From Primulina eburnea (Eukaryota; Streptophyta; Magnoliopsida; Lamiales; Gesneriaceae), in contig NW_027331260.1 in assembly GCF_022965805.1 (NCBI RefSeq), forward strand, positions 372,001 through 436,000: a stretch of DNA of 64,000 nucleotides, in the 5' to 3' direction. The notes beneath the pieces were generated by a model. It saw nothing but the letters and a program-made list of their open reading frames with translations. It searched no databases and was not told where the DNA came from. How positions within the stretch are numbered: the first letter of the stretch is position 1; each line of letters begins with the position of its first letter. The position numbers and the translations under genes were made by a program. This document shows positions 1 through 11,255 of this stretch, in pieces.

Positions 1-2
1 AG

Positions 3-532
<530 letters not shown>

Positions 533-842
533 AAAGCCATCGAACATTGAAGGGAGCAAAAATGCAGCATGGGCTAAATTCAAAAATTCTTGTTCTATAT
601 TCCTGAGACCACTTTTGATGTCTGTGAATAAGGACACAAATTGGCAATTCCTCATGCACTCAGAAAAATCGCTTCAACACAAGTTGCTGGGATTGGTTTT
701 CTTGAATATCTTAGACAGTCTTTCAATATTTAACGTTCATGTGGAACTTATTTTCTTTGTTGAAAGGACTAAAAGTTCAGATGTCTATTTCTTCAAGTTT
801 CATGTTCGTACTGGAAATCGAATCGACGCCAATGAACCATCC

Positions 843-900
843 GTCCGTGCAAATTGTTTTCAATGGTACTAGTCCGTGCAAATTGTTTTCAATGGTACTA
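843..900. repeat. 29-bp tandem duplication
   Basis: A 29-bp unit beginning GTCCGTGCAAATTG occurs twice head to tail, 843-871 and 872-900, apparently without mismatch. It lies downstream of the GS2-like stop codon, in what would be its 3' flank. Confidence 0.85.
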
Positions 901-1952
901 GTCCCGGCTAATAGGCGTCCTAATTTTTTACTTGTGGTCAGTTCTAGGAAAGAAATTTGAATAATTGGATTTCAAATTTGAAATTCATTGTCATGTCCGG
1001 AAAAGTTACACATCGATAAGTCCTAAATAAATTCAAACTCATGGACTTATGAATCAAGCAAACATGTTAACGCTATCCTCGGGTAAAGAGAGGGCACAAC
1101 TTATTGAACAGAGGTTTTAAGACAAACACCTTCGATCTATATATGTGAACATGTTTCAGCCGCAGAGCCATTGGCTCGGAAGATGTGTTTAGGCATGTCT
1201 CAAACCTCTAATGAACATTTCATGCGCAAAGGCACACCAAGCAAGAAAAACCATAGAAAACAACTCCTCAAATGGCACAACTCAAAAACTGTCATCCAGT
1301 TTTGAAGATTTGAACTGAATCACGAACAACGAAATGAATATTAACCAACTCGGACATGAATGGAAGTGATCTAAAGGTTAAAGCAGCCTTTGGAATCTTA
1401 ATTCTCAATAGCAGAGCCCCCGAAACACAGGGATGTTTTTGCTGCAACGGATCTGTACATAAGATTAAGAATTTTTTGCAGACTAAACTTGCTATCAAAT
1501 TTTCCCTTTCCTAACTTCTTATGCCCTTCATAATTCAAAATCAATCTGCACATTTGGTTGTTGAACAAAGCAAGATACTCAAAGTAACGCACCAACATCA
1601 GTTTCGACGAAAAGTAGAGAAACCTATCTTGCAAGCATTATAGCATAGAAGATAAAACACATAGAAATGCAACCCACTTTATTATCCATTATATCATACC
1701 AATACTACCAACTAGCGCAGAGCACGCCAATATATAGTATGTACATTCAAGCAAAATACTTCCCTAACGAAAAATAAAAATAAAAAGATGGAATTCATCC
1801 GTTGGTATCATGCCATATCATTTGGCATAGCTGGTATATGAAACCAATGCACATAATGAAAGTATAGACTGGAAAATTAAAGGCCACTATGATAATCAAC
1901 AATCGCAAATCAATGGCTGGAGTTCCCGAAAATCTGAAGGATGCAACCAATA
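901..1952. other. Intergenic, nothing recognised
   Basis: No coding region, RNA gene or transposon end could be supported. The part nearest 1952 should hold the 3' UTR of the minus-strand BSD gene. Short open frames near 1292-1634 on the minus strand match nothing I know. Confidence 0.5.
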
Positions 1953-3245
1953 TCATGACTTGATATGCTCGTCGTCGTCATTCTCCACATCCCAAGTAAG
2001 CTCTTCATCTTGTTCAGCAGCACTCAACCGTTTTCGCAAATCAGCCAAATTACCGGTACTAGAGCTCCCATGATCGGTGATCTTGCCCTCATCACCACTG
2101 CCAAAAGCAGCTTCTATCTCATCCCACCCAACGTAATCCTCATCGAACCGCTGACTTGAAACCACTGAAAAATCACTTTCTATTTTTCCTTCTGAGCCCT
2201 CTTTGTCATTAGATTTCAATCTCTCCTCTAAACTCTCCTCACCGGCAGAATTTTCACTTTTTGACCAAGATAAACCAGCTTCATCCTCATCATCCCTTTC
2301 CACTCCTTTCTCTCCACTTTTCAGCTGTAAAGTGTGCGCTTTCTTTTCATTATCCTCCATATCTTTGTTCAACTCATCCTCATCAAATCCAGCTCTCCCT
2401 TTGTTATCATCATTGTCATCGTCATCAACATCCCAGCTCAACTCCTCTTCCTCCTCGATAGCTCGTTTCACAAACCTCGCTCTTGCTTCCTCGGCTTCAA
2501 TAACCTTCTGTACCTTATAAAAATACAGACACCAAAAAGTCTCCTCATCAACTTTCTTCGGCACAACCTCGTCATAAATTTCCCCGATCACCCCATTTTC
2601 CTCCACCAATCGCTCGATTTCCCCACCCTTTTCCTCAAGTCTAAATCCCATTTTCCACTCACTATAATCACTATCCTCCACCTCCTCACAATATGTCTTA
2701 ACACTGCATTGTAAACTACGAACCATAGCATCTATTCTACTGTACGGCTTAACATTTTCACTAAATCCCAAATCTTTTCCGTAGTTCCCATTATCCCCGG
2801 CATCACCGCCAATTTCATCGAAATGGGCACCGAAAAAACCACCTTGAGAAGCTAAATTCAAATCTTTAGTAATAATCTCGGAGACGGTGGAGCCCACGTT
2901 GTCAATTGCCTGTCCTACAGCTTCAAGTGACTCCTGAGCAATAGCGGCGCCGGACTCAAGCCGGGACGGTAAGTTTTGAACGGCTCGGCTAGCGGCTTGC
3001 CGTATAACTGACGTTTCCTTCTTCAAGCCAGAGCTAAATTCTTGGATATCTTTATAGTAATTATCCAAAAGGGTTTCCGATTTAGACGTTATGGCACTGA
3101 AAATGGTTGACCCAAATGCCCATGGGTTCGATGGCGGGTCGAGCTCGGAAGGAGACGTGGTTTGAGCATCATCCGGTGAAGTGGAGGTGGAAGTGAGTGA
3201 AGGGGAGGGCGTGGGATTCGAGAAGACTGATTTGAAGAAATCCAT
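1953..3245 (-). CDS. BSD domain-containing protein
   Basis: Intact 430-residue single-exon gene. The N-terminus (about 8-45) is rich in Ser, Thr and Pro and is followed by a predicted helical region (about 50-130) with repeated Ala/Ser-rich heptad-like stretches. The BSD domain covers about residues 185-255; its diagnostic Phe-Trp pair is at 237-238 (ETFWCLYFYKVQ), preceded by the usual VPxxVxEE segment. The C-terminal half is very acidic and holds two short related motifs, ELSWDVDDDD (about 268) and ELTWDVENDDD near the end. BSD domains occur in TFIIH p62, synapse-associated proteins and a plant-specific group; this protein resembles the plant group, whose biochemical role is not settled. 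The ATG at 3243-3245 is the first in frame and starts the typical MDFFKSVFS. There are no breaks, so the gene is probably functional. Confidence 0.9.
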   Translation of the reverse strand: MDFFKSVFSNPTPSPSLTSTSTSPDDAQTTSPSELDPPSNPWAFGSTIFSAITSKSETLLDNYYKDIQEFSSGLKKETSVIRQAASRAVQNLPSRLESGAAIAQESLEAVGQAIDNVGSTVSEIITKDLNLASQGGFFGAHFDEIGGDAGDNGNYGKDLGFSENVKPYSRIDAMVRSLQCSVKTYCEEVEDSDYSEWKMGFRLEEKGGEIERLVEENGVIGEIYDEVVPKKVDEETFWCLYFYKVQKVIEAEEARARFVKRAIEEEEELSWDVDDDDNDDNKGRAGFDEDELNKDMEDNEKKAHTLQLKSGEKGVERDDEDEAGLSWSKSENSAGEESLEERLKSNDKEGSEGKIESDFSVVSSQRFDEDYVGWDEIEAAFGSGDEGKITDHGSSSTGNLADLRKRLSAAEQDEELTWDVENDDDEHIKS

Positions 3246-3609
3246 GGTGAAATTGAATTGGGTTTTCGAATCAGACGATGATTGAACTCAATTTCGGCTG
3301 TCGAGTTACACGCACAGGGCAGGGTGTCGAGTCAGATTGAATACTTTCTCAAAACCGAAGAAGACGAAAGCATATGCGCAAATATAATAATGCGATCGAG
3401 ATATGTATCGACGGTGCTATTTTTGTGGATGCATCCTAATTTTACACGAATACACTTTCGTAACACATTGAAATTGAAATATATTTTCATAAACTGTGTT
3501 TCTAAATAAGAAAAAGAAAGAAACATTAACTTTAATATATTAAGATAGTAATCATCTAATGTGGGTAGGAAAATAAAAATCTATATATAGAGATATGGGA
3601 AAATTATGC
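3246..3609. other. Probable 5' UTR and proximal promoter of the BSD gene
   Basis: AT-rich sequence immediately upstream of the minus-strand start codon. No clear TATA box or named element could be assigned. The MITE-like repeat at about 3610-3825 marks its distal limit. Confidence 0.35.
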
Positions 3610-3825
3610 GTTCTGTTATCTCATCGGAGGATGTAAATTTTTTAATGATATTATTAAGGAAAAAATTTGACGGATCATATTTGTGAGACGGGTTTCTTAT
3701 TTGGGTCATCCATGAAAAAGTATTACTTTTTATGCTAAGAGTATTAATTTTATTGTGAATATGGATAGGGTTGACCCGTCTCACATATTATGATCCGTGA
3801 GACGGTCTCACATGAGATCCTCTCA
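3610..3825. repeat. MITE-like dispersed repeat with GAGACGG motifs
   Basis: Contains the string GTGAGACGGTCTCACATGAG and a second GTGAGACGGG/CCCGTCTCAC pair around an AT-rich centre (GTATTACTTTTTATGCTAAG). From memory this unit is very common in eudicot genomes as a short interspersed repeat. GTGAGACGGTCTCAC is itself nearly palindromic. I could not define clean terminal repeats or a target duplication, so class is uncertain (MITE or SINE). Confidence 0.6.
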
Positions 3826-4439
3826 TTATTAAAATCATATGAGATTTAGAATACATGTTTTTAGGGGATTTTTATGTAGAGCTCATGCCCGTACCTAGTG
3901 TGAGTCGAGTGAGTCCCATTTCCATAAAAGTCAATCAAAATCCATCAACTCCACAAAAGTTCACTTTTTAAAAAAAGTCATTAAAAGTTATTAAAAGTTT
4001 AAATTGAATACATCACCTAAGTTTAAGAGAAAGAACAAAATAAAACAGTTACGTGGCAATGCATGTTGCTTTATGTCCTCCCCAACTCTCATATCTCTAC
4101 CTCCACTGCCCTCTATCTTCTTCCTGAAGGAAAAAAAAGTATTCAAAGGTAATATCAAAAGAGAAGAAAATATGGCACGTTCAATGCAAATATTTCGTTT
4201 GAACACAATCATATGTTATTTAATTGAAAAAAGTTCTTCCATTGATTGATTTTTTTTTGTGAAGACAAAATAATTTCACATAAATTGTTTGTGGTTTTGA
4301 ACTCATAAATTTGTTAAATATATATGATAGATTTCAAGAAAATAAGTCGATTTGAAACAAAAAAATTACCTAAATCGAAATTTAAATCGTATAAGAAAGA
4401 AAAATTAAGTGTTGTAAAGTAGTGCGGAGGAAAGTGGAA
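3826..4439. other. AT-rich intergenic, nothing recognised
   Basis: No coding or structural signal that I can support. Short open frames occur on both strands with no family resemblance. Confidence 0.4.
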
Positions 4440-5070
4440 CGGAAATAGGATATTTATAGACAATTTGCGACTGTTACCGAAGGTTTCTAACAAACCGTCG
4501 CTATTAGCGACGGTTTAAATATAATTGTCGCTGATTTACGGTGGTTAGCGACGGTTTAATAAAAATTGTCGCTAAAAGCGACGGTGTTAGCGACGGTTAT
4601 ACTGTCGCCGATTTAAAATGACGACGGTTTATATAGCGACGGGTTTTTGAAACCGTCGCAATGTCCAAACCGTCGCTAAGTTAAAATTTCTCAACATTTT
4701 CCGCAGCGTGCTATCAATGCACGCCGTGAATGCATAGGGTATTAACAACGCACATTATTGCACGCTGCGGATAGTATATGATATTACATTCCACAGCATG
4801 CTTTTAATGCACGCCGTTAATGTATATGTTATTAACGACGCGCATTAAAAACACGTTGCAGAAAGTATATAATATTTACAGCACACATAAAATGCACGCT
4901 GCAGATATTAATTTCCGCAGCGTGCTTTTGATGCACGCCGTTATTTCTGTCAAATGCAAAAATATGAACAGCGTACATATTGATGCACGCTGTTAAAAGC
5001 ACTACTCGCAACGTACTTTTAATGCACGCTGTTGATAACATGCTGCGGAAAAATCATTTTTCTTGTAGTG
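4440..5070. mobile_element. CACTA-type element, right end with subterminal repeats (left end not found)
   Basis: The segment ends at 5070 in TTTTTCTTGTAGTG, the reverse complement of the CACTACAAGAAAAA terminus of plant CACTA (En/Spm) transposons. Inward lie two blocks of short repeats in both orientations: many copies of GCGACGGTT/AACCGTCGC at about 4465-4680, and CGCAGCGTGC...TGCACGC(T/C)G units at about 4704-5045. Dense subterminal repeats are the transposase-binding sites of this superfamily. No matching left terminus was found, and no transposase is encoded, so this is a truncated or non-autonomous copy. Confidence 0.65.
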
Positions 5071-5253
5071 AAAGTTTTGACTTCCATTAAGTTTTTTTGT
5101 GTGATGTTGCAATCTTATGCCGCCATAACGAACGATCAAAAGCTATTTTTGTTGAGTGATTTAATTGAGATATCTAATATCTCATTTCACATAATCCATG
5201 AGGTTATACTAGTAACAATTTGTAATCCATGAAAGGGATTTGAGGGATTTTCC
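5071..5253. other. Intergenic, nothing recognised
   Basis: Short stretch between the CACTA-type end and the LINE-like relic; no feature supported. Confidence 0.4.
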
Positions 5254-5561
5254 GTGAAAGGTTGGGCTACTTGGTGTCTAAGGTTGGGTACCGTCCACAA
5301 AAATAGAGAAGAGGTGGTGCAGCAAGGGGTTCAATGGAGTAAAAATTACATTCGAGAATATCAGCATACATTAACTTGCATGAAGGTGTATGACGAGAAG
5401 GAATCGGCCACTTCTCGAGAACACTGGAACTCCCCGCCAATTGGCATTTTGTGACTTGATGTAGATGCTACTACTCAAAATCGTATAGTGTTGGTAGAGT
5501 GGTGTGGTATCATGATGGAAACATTCTACTAGCCTTTGGGGAGAATATATCTAAGCATGTA
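5254..5561 (+). pseudogene. LINE-type RNase H domain relic
   Basis: Translation gives REHWNSPPIGIL, then LDVDA, then in another frame DGNILLAFGENISKH. This is the start of the RNase H-like domain (RVT_3) found at the C-terminus of plant non-LTR retrotransposons, where WxPPxxGxxKLNVDA and DGxxLxAF are typical. The pieces are in different frames with stops between, so it is dead. It is cut at 5561 by the start of an LTR-like sequence. The segment just upstream (VQWSKNYIREYQH) fits the linker before RNase H in such elements. Confidence 0.55.
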
Positions 5562-6394
5562 TGTCATGTCCCAAAACCGAGACGTTACGGATATCGCCGT
5601 TGCAATAAAAAATTATATTCCAATACAACAAGCCTCATAAGTTATAGATTCCGAAACTCGAAAAACAATTTTTATTCATAAACTTCTAAATGATATTGTC
5701 TTATACATATTCAAATATTGCTTTACAGTGGCGAAAATGTAAAATAAAGTCTATATCAAAAAGAAAGGAATGCTTAACAATAAATAAATCTAGACTACTG
5801 AAATGTCCAAATTATCTTCACCGGCCCCAAATCTGGATCTACTCATCTTCCTCAATTTCTTCCAAATTCTTATCTAAGAGAGGTTTTCAGTGGGTAAATG
5901 ATATGATTGTCACTTAGTAAATGGAGGAATCCTCCCAACCTTTAAATAATTTTAAATAGAATACGCAATACAAGCACTTTGCAGAACATAAATTTTAGAA
6001 AAACGGGAATATTTTATGCACTAAACATATTACGAATTTGTTGGCTAACTGATATCAGTCCTCTATATTTTAATCCTCTAATGGATAAGGCAGTAATCGT
6101 AAGCATCAATTAGTAATATTCAAAATATATTCCTACTATTTGTTCATAATTTCAGCACTTCAATTATACACTTTTCAAGAATGAAACTTTAAACACATAA
6201 AACCCATCCCGATAAGTTTTAAATTAGAAATAACAAGTTAAAACATAAATCCCACTTACCGTAGATTGCTAACAATATTTCGTAGAAATCTGAAAAGTAA
6301 TATTTCCTTCCATTAAATTTGTGTGATACCAACTCAGATATTCACGTGATATTTGTAAAAATCTGACTGTTAGTCTCCCAACTGCTCCTACGTC
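5562..6394 (-). mobile_element. Probable Gypsy LTR piece, minus orientation
   Basis: Begins TGTCATGTCCCAAAACCGAG, which read on the minus strand is the CTCGGTTTTGGGACATGACA end typical of many plant Gypsy LTRs. It interrupts the LINE RNase H relic. The other end could not be located; the sequence merges near 6395 into the Copia-like element. No coding content. Confidence 0.4.
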
Positions 6395-7620
6395 AAGATA
6401 AAACACAAGATATGTTTATGGATGATTGGGGACTTCAACTGCTCTTACGCCACCCCTTCTATCACCTCGAGTATAATATACTTGAATTCTTTGGTTTATA
6501 CAACACCTTGTACAAACCCACCCAGTATAGGACTTACCCACTACCTAACTGAATTCCAAGTCTAGGATGAAGGCTTCACCTTCCAGCCAACATTTGTTTA
6601 ATGTCTGTGTATCAAAGACTACATACACAAGTTTTACATCTTTGTGCAAGACGGTATTTGAGTGGTGGTGTGTGTGTGGTGTGTGTGTGAACTGATATCT
6701 GAAAACAACTCGAAAGGTGTTCTCACACACTGAGGGAAATAAACTTCTACACTAAGATGATATAACTTGGACTGTTCCCTCGATTGGGCTGATTGCTTCT
6801 TTTTAAGCCGATATGCAATAAGCGTGCCTTTCTTTTCTCTCTTGTTTTCCCGCCTCTTATTCATTGTTGATGGTCTTGGTCTGTATTTATAGCAGTAATA
6901 CGACTGTACATCAAGACTCATCACATGTGATCCTTGCAACTTGAATGCGTTCCTTGAAATTTTTGTGTCGACTTTTTCAACAGCCATTCTGGAACATTTT
7001 GTCTTTAAGCTTTGCTGCAACGTCCATTATTGTACAATTGATAGTACCGTTGCTTTTGTACCTTTGTGCACAGCTGGATCCCATTGAATAAGTTTGTTGA
7101 ATTCTGCAACTGATTGGTTCTAACTGTTGCTCTGAACTGGTCATCTGAACTACTCTTCAGTTGGGCTGGTGAAATCAGTTGACTCGTCAGTGGAACTGAT
7201 TTCACTCTTTCAGTTGAACTGGTCAGCTTGGCTTTTAATCAGTTGAACTCTTCATCAACTGGTCGGGCTTCTGAAGGTCTTATGTTGAACCACCAATCGG
7301 CAGGACAATCAGTTGAACTTGTTTACGATTCATCAGTTAAACTGGTTCAATTCGATTAATCAGTTGGTACTTTCAGTTTGCATTCTTCGATAACTTCAGT
7401 TTTTGCTCGATAACTGATCAGTTCCAGTCCTGATCAGTTTCAATTTCTGCGTACTTAGGTAAAATCATTAGAAGCACAATAACAAGTTTTGTTAATATCA
7501 AAATCAAGCGATTTTAAAAAATTTAAAATCATTAGAAACACAATAACATCCACTTTTTTGATGATCACAAAACTTGAACATTTAAAACGATTTTAAAAAT
7601 TTAAAATCTTAAACTTTAAC
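6395..7620 (-). repeat. 3' LTR (left) of the Copia-like element
   Basis: Aligns by eye with 11560-12660. It includes the LTR TATA box (TATTTATA at 6884-6891, TATAAATA on the minus strand) and a TG microsatellite near 6665. Its inner boundary is unclear because the sequence around 7500-7620 differs from the right LTR and repeats AAAATCATTAGAA(A/G)CACAATAACA. Confidence 0.55.
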
Positions 7621-7623
7621 TGA

Positions 7624-7636
7624 TTCTCCCCCTTTG
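7624..7636 (-). other. Polypurine tract
   Basis: TTCTCCCCCTTTG on the plus strand reads CAAAGGGGGAGAA on the minus strand, next to the left LTR. This is the plus-strand DNA primer of an LTR element. Confidence 0.55.
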
Positions 7637-9478
7637 TGAGAATAAAAAATATTTAAAACAATTAAAAGAAAATTTTTCAGTTCGAGAAATAAGAAAGCTC
7701 GCCCTCAATAACTTAATTTAAAAGTGAGTTTAAAACAAATTTAAAATATTTTTCAGTTCGAGGGAAAGAAAGCTCCCCCTCACTAACTGAATTAAAAACT
7801 CCTCTTTAAATATAATTATCTACGCAAAAATTTAGTAGCTTTAATCATTCAAGCAGTTTAGACAAGAAATCTGGAGGTATCAGTTCAATCACATAGAAAC
7901 ATAATTGGATAAACATGATGTTTATTTAATCAAATAGATCTCCCTTTTATTATACATTTAAGTACACCATCAGTTATAAGGGAAAATTGCTACTACAATA
8001 GCATATTTTAAACAACATCAATTATCAATTAGTTTATGCATTACAGAACTGAATATACCAACAATTGGTTATCTTGAACTCTTGAAGTGCTGCAATTGTA
8101 GAGCCCAAAATTAGTACACGTAAAACCCATGCATTTATTTAATTGTTAAATTATTTATTTAAGTTTAAAATGATTTATAGCGATGCATGATTTATTCAAA
8201 TGCATTATTTTAAATTAATTATGCTTATGTGATGCACGTTACATGTTTTCTTGAGTTTCATGTTTCAGGCGATTATTCGATGCGGGATCGAGGAAAGGAG
8301 ACCGATGACGATTTTTTTTTCAGTAATTTTAAAATGCGGTGTTTTATGTTAAATTGGAAAGAGGCATTTTAAAAGATTTATTAGTTTTAAGCATTTTAAT
8401 AGCCTAAATTATTTGTTTAGGGATTTTAGAGTTTTGAAACTTTTGAAGTTTAGCAAGTGTGCATTTTATTTTTTCATTGAGGGATTTTAGTAAAGCTAGT
8501 GCTTCATTTAACATTTAATTAGTGGTTAAACTTTAATTAAGCAATTTTACTCCCTAATTATCACCTAAACACATGCACACACACACATGTTCATGCCTAC
8601 ACACACACACAGAGTATTTCCCTTGCACTTTCATTTTATTTCTAAGAAAGAAAACCTAGGGTTCTACAAGTTCTTGCAGCCGCCACCTTTCCTTCTATTT
8701 CCAGCAAATTTCGTGTATTTCCTTCAAAGAAAATCGAGCCACCATCGTCCGGATCAACGTTCGCTCCGTCTCCGCTTCGGTATCGTCGGTTCGGTAAATT
8801 TTAAGATCAAAAGAAACGTATATTCTATTTTTCTTACGTCGATCATGTCATAGTATGTGTTGCGTTGTTTTTATGCGTAAAAATACATGTGTGAAGTGTA
8901 AAGTTTGAGCGGTAATTGTTTAGATCGAATTTTGAACGTTTCTGGATCTGAAAATCTCGTTTTTACTGTTCGTTTAAAAATTGCGATTTTTCGGTCGCGA
9001 TTTTGAGAAAACTTTCAACATGAAAATCGTAGAACTTTTCAATACCTTTGATTTGATATAAAATTTGAAGTATTTGGATAAAATTGAGTGAGTTATGGTG
9101 ATTTTTGTGGGACTGCTCAAACCGTGTTTTCGAAAATATGTTATTGATGTGTTCTTGAAGTTTTTGAGTTATAGGCTTCGTTGGGAACCGTTGGTGGATC
9201 GCTGCTGCGTTTGGGTATTGTGAGTATGACATTGAGATAAATTTTGGTGCTTAGTCTTGTGTTAGGCACTTGGTTGTATTAGAAGTCGTATGAAGTATTT
9301 TGATGTCAAAATTCATGTTAGGGATTATGTTGCGTAGTTGTTGTACGTCGTCGTTTTGGGGACTTTTGTTTGAGTTGAATCCCTGTCATAGCCTTCTAGG
9401 ATGAGTCTTGATAGATTGGTTCATGATTCATATGATTTAGTAGGAGTTTTAAGCTTCGTGTCGCGGAGTCCAGAAAAC

Positions 9479-9590
9479 TCGGCGCCCGAGCGGTAATATT
9501 TTACCGCTCGAGCGCCACACTTTCTGCCGAGTAATTTCCCCAGAAGGCTCGGCGCTCGAGCGGTAAGGTTTTACCGCCCGAGCGTGGCCC
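9479..9590. repeat. GC-rich inverted-repeat pair inside the LTR
   Basis: Two units of the form CGCCCGAGCGGTAA - 6 or 7 nt - TTACCGCTCGAGCG, separated by CACACTTTCTGCCGAG. Each can fold on itself into a strong hairpin. Confidence 0.75.
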
Positions 9591-9975
9591 CATCTGTAAA
9601 AAATATTTTGTTCTTTCTTCTTTTCAAGTTCTATAGTGAGTTCATGTCTTTTATTTTTGGGAAATATTCACACATCATTTAAAGATTGTTAGGGGTTCGA
9701 TGTCATGGGTTAGTACGACGTTTTAAAGAGGTCAAGTTCCGAGTTCCGAGTGATCTAGAATATCATAAGCTATGTATTTAATTCGGTGATGAGAAAGAAT
9801 ACCTACATCTAAGTATGCAAGTTAAGTGTTGAAATTCATGTTAGTATGTGCAGCAGTGGCCCTAAGCGAGATCCAACGAATCCCTCAATGCCAAGTAAGT
9901 ATGTTTGATATACAAAGAAAATAATTTAAGTTTTTGAGGTATGCTAAATGTCTTGTGACCAATTTATGTATGAGA

Positions 9976-10105
9976 TTGGAAAGCGGTAAAGCATGACCAG
10001 GGACCAATCCACTCCGTTAAATCATGAAAGGGTTTAGATCAGGATTGGAAAGCGTTAAAGCATGAACGGAGACCAATCCACCCGTTAATGCATGAACGGG
10101 GATCT
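9976..10105. repeat. Tandem repeat, about 69-bp period, two copies
   Basis: GATTGGAAAGCG(G/T)TAAAGCATGA...GACCAATCCAC occurs twice in succession. The same repeat, inverted and diverged, is in the related LTR at about 13350-13480. Confidence 0.7.
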
Positions 10106-11241
10106 CATTTATGTGGCAGTGAATTCGTCCTTGTCATCCCAGTACTGTGGTTTAGTCTGATCAGGCGATTTATGTTATGGGTCACTTGCTTTGAAACATG
10201 CCTCTACGCAAGATGATGAAATTTAAGTATGTTCAAGTATGTACAAGTATGCAAGCACGTTTAAGAAAAGTTTCATGTTATGGCACGTCTACGTATGTTC
10301 AAGTTTATTTATGCAAGTTCAAGTTCCAGTAGGTATGTTCTATTTTAAAGCTGCATGTGATTTTATTAAGTATTACTCGTTACTTCCAGTTTATACGTGT
10401 TGAATCTTTAGACTCACTAGACTTGATCGATGCAGGTGAGCATGATTTTGAGGAGACTAGGGGTGGGGACCAAGGAGCTGGCTTGGACTGAGTATGAGGC
10501 TAGACCCGAGGACCACCCAAGTTTAAAATTTTATGAAATGTTTCAAAATACTCTGATTTCATGTTATCGATTATGAGTTTTAACAAGTGCTTTATTAACT
10601 TTATTTAAGACCTTTTGTTGCAACAATATTTGGAGAAGAACGGTTTATTTTATCCAATTTGAAGGTTCGCCTTTTTATTTAAGAAAATTTTTAATTTTTC
10701 CGCAAATTTTAAGTAGTAAAAATTACGGCACGTGACAGCAACGATCTTGAGTCTCTTTGCCAGACAAACTGCTAGCTTCCTTGGAAAACATCTCTGTGTT
10801 GCCAAACTGGTTGGGCTGACTCAAACTGGACTCGGTTGATGTTGAACCGAATTGATCATCTACTTAATCTGATAAGGCAGTTAAGTGGCGGTATATTGCT
10901 AATGATTAAACTCAACTTTAATCTTCCAACATCTCAACATAGCTGAGCTTCGTTTGTTGATCATCTTCAACTGGTAGGCTGGCAGCTGAAACCTTGTCTT
11001 CCGATCAGTTTTGTTGAAAAGCCAACAGGTAGGACTCATACCCATGCATGCTGATTAAAGCCCCAAAGCTCAGAGTCGAGTGAGTTGCAGAACCAATTCT
11101 ATCTACTCTTCGCAATGAGAGTTAGATAAACATTTTCATATAGTTTTGAAAATAATATAAAATACTTTTAAATAGAATTTAAAACTATTTTAAAGTAAAA
11201 TAATTTTTATCATTTTTCAAATATCCTTCTTAGAACAACTA

Positions 11242-11253
11242 GCTCTGATACCC
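11242..11253 (-). other. Primer-binding site (initiator Met tRNA type)
   Basis: GCTCTGATACCC reads GGGTATCAGAGC on the minus strand, one base from the canonical TGGTATCAGAGC. It lies two bases from the LTR end at 11256. Confidence 0.7.
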
Positions 11254-11255
11254 AT

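Larger units (their letters stand above)
8097..10737 (+). mobile_element. Solo LTR of a Ty3/Gypsy element (2641 bp)
   Basis: Starts TGTAGAGCCCAAAATTAGTA and ends CGGCACGTGACA. It is flanked by GCAAT (8092-8096) and GCAAC (10738-10742), a 5-bp target duplication with one mismatch. No primer-binding site or polypurine tract adjoins it, so it is a solo LTR left by LTR-LTR recombination. It is the same family as the LTR at 12693-15291 but in the opposite orientation (shared GGAGAC(T/G)AGGGGTGGGGA and GAGCTGGCTTGGAC). Inside are a GC-rich palindromic pair (9479-9590) and a tandem repeat at 9976-10105. Confidence 0.85.

Noticed and set aside
2203..2714. Plus-strand Ser/Leu-rich open frames opposite the BSD gene
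   Set aside because: Antisense shadows of the acidic C-terminal region of the BSD protein (Asp/Glu codons read backwards).
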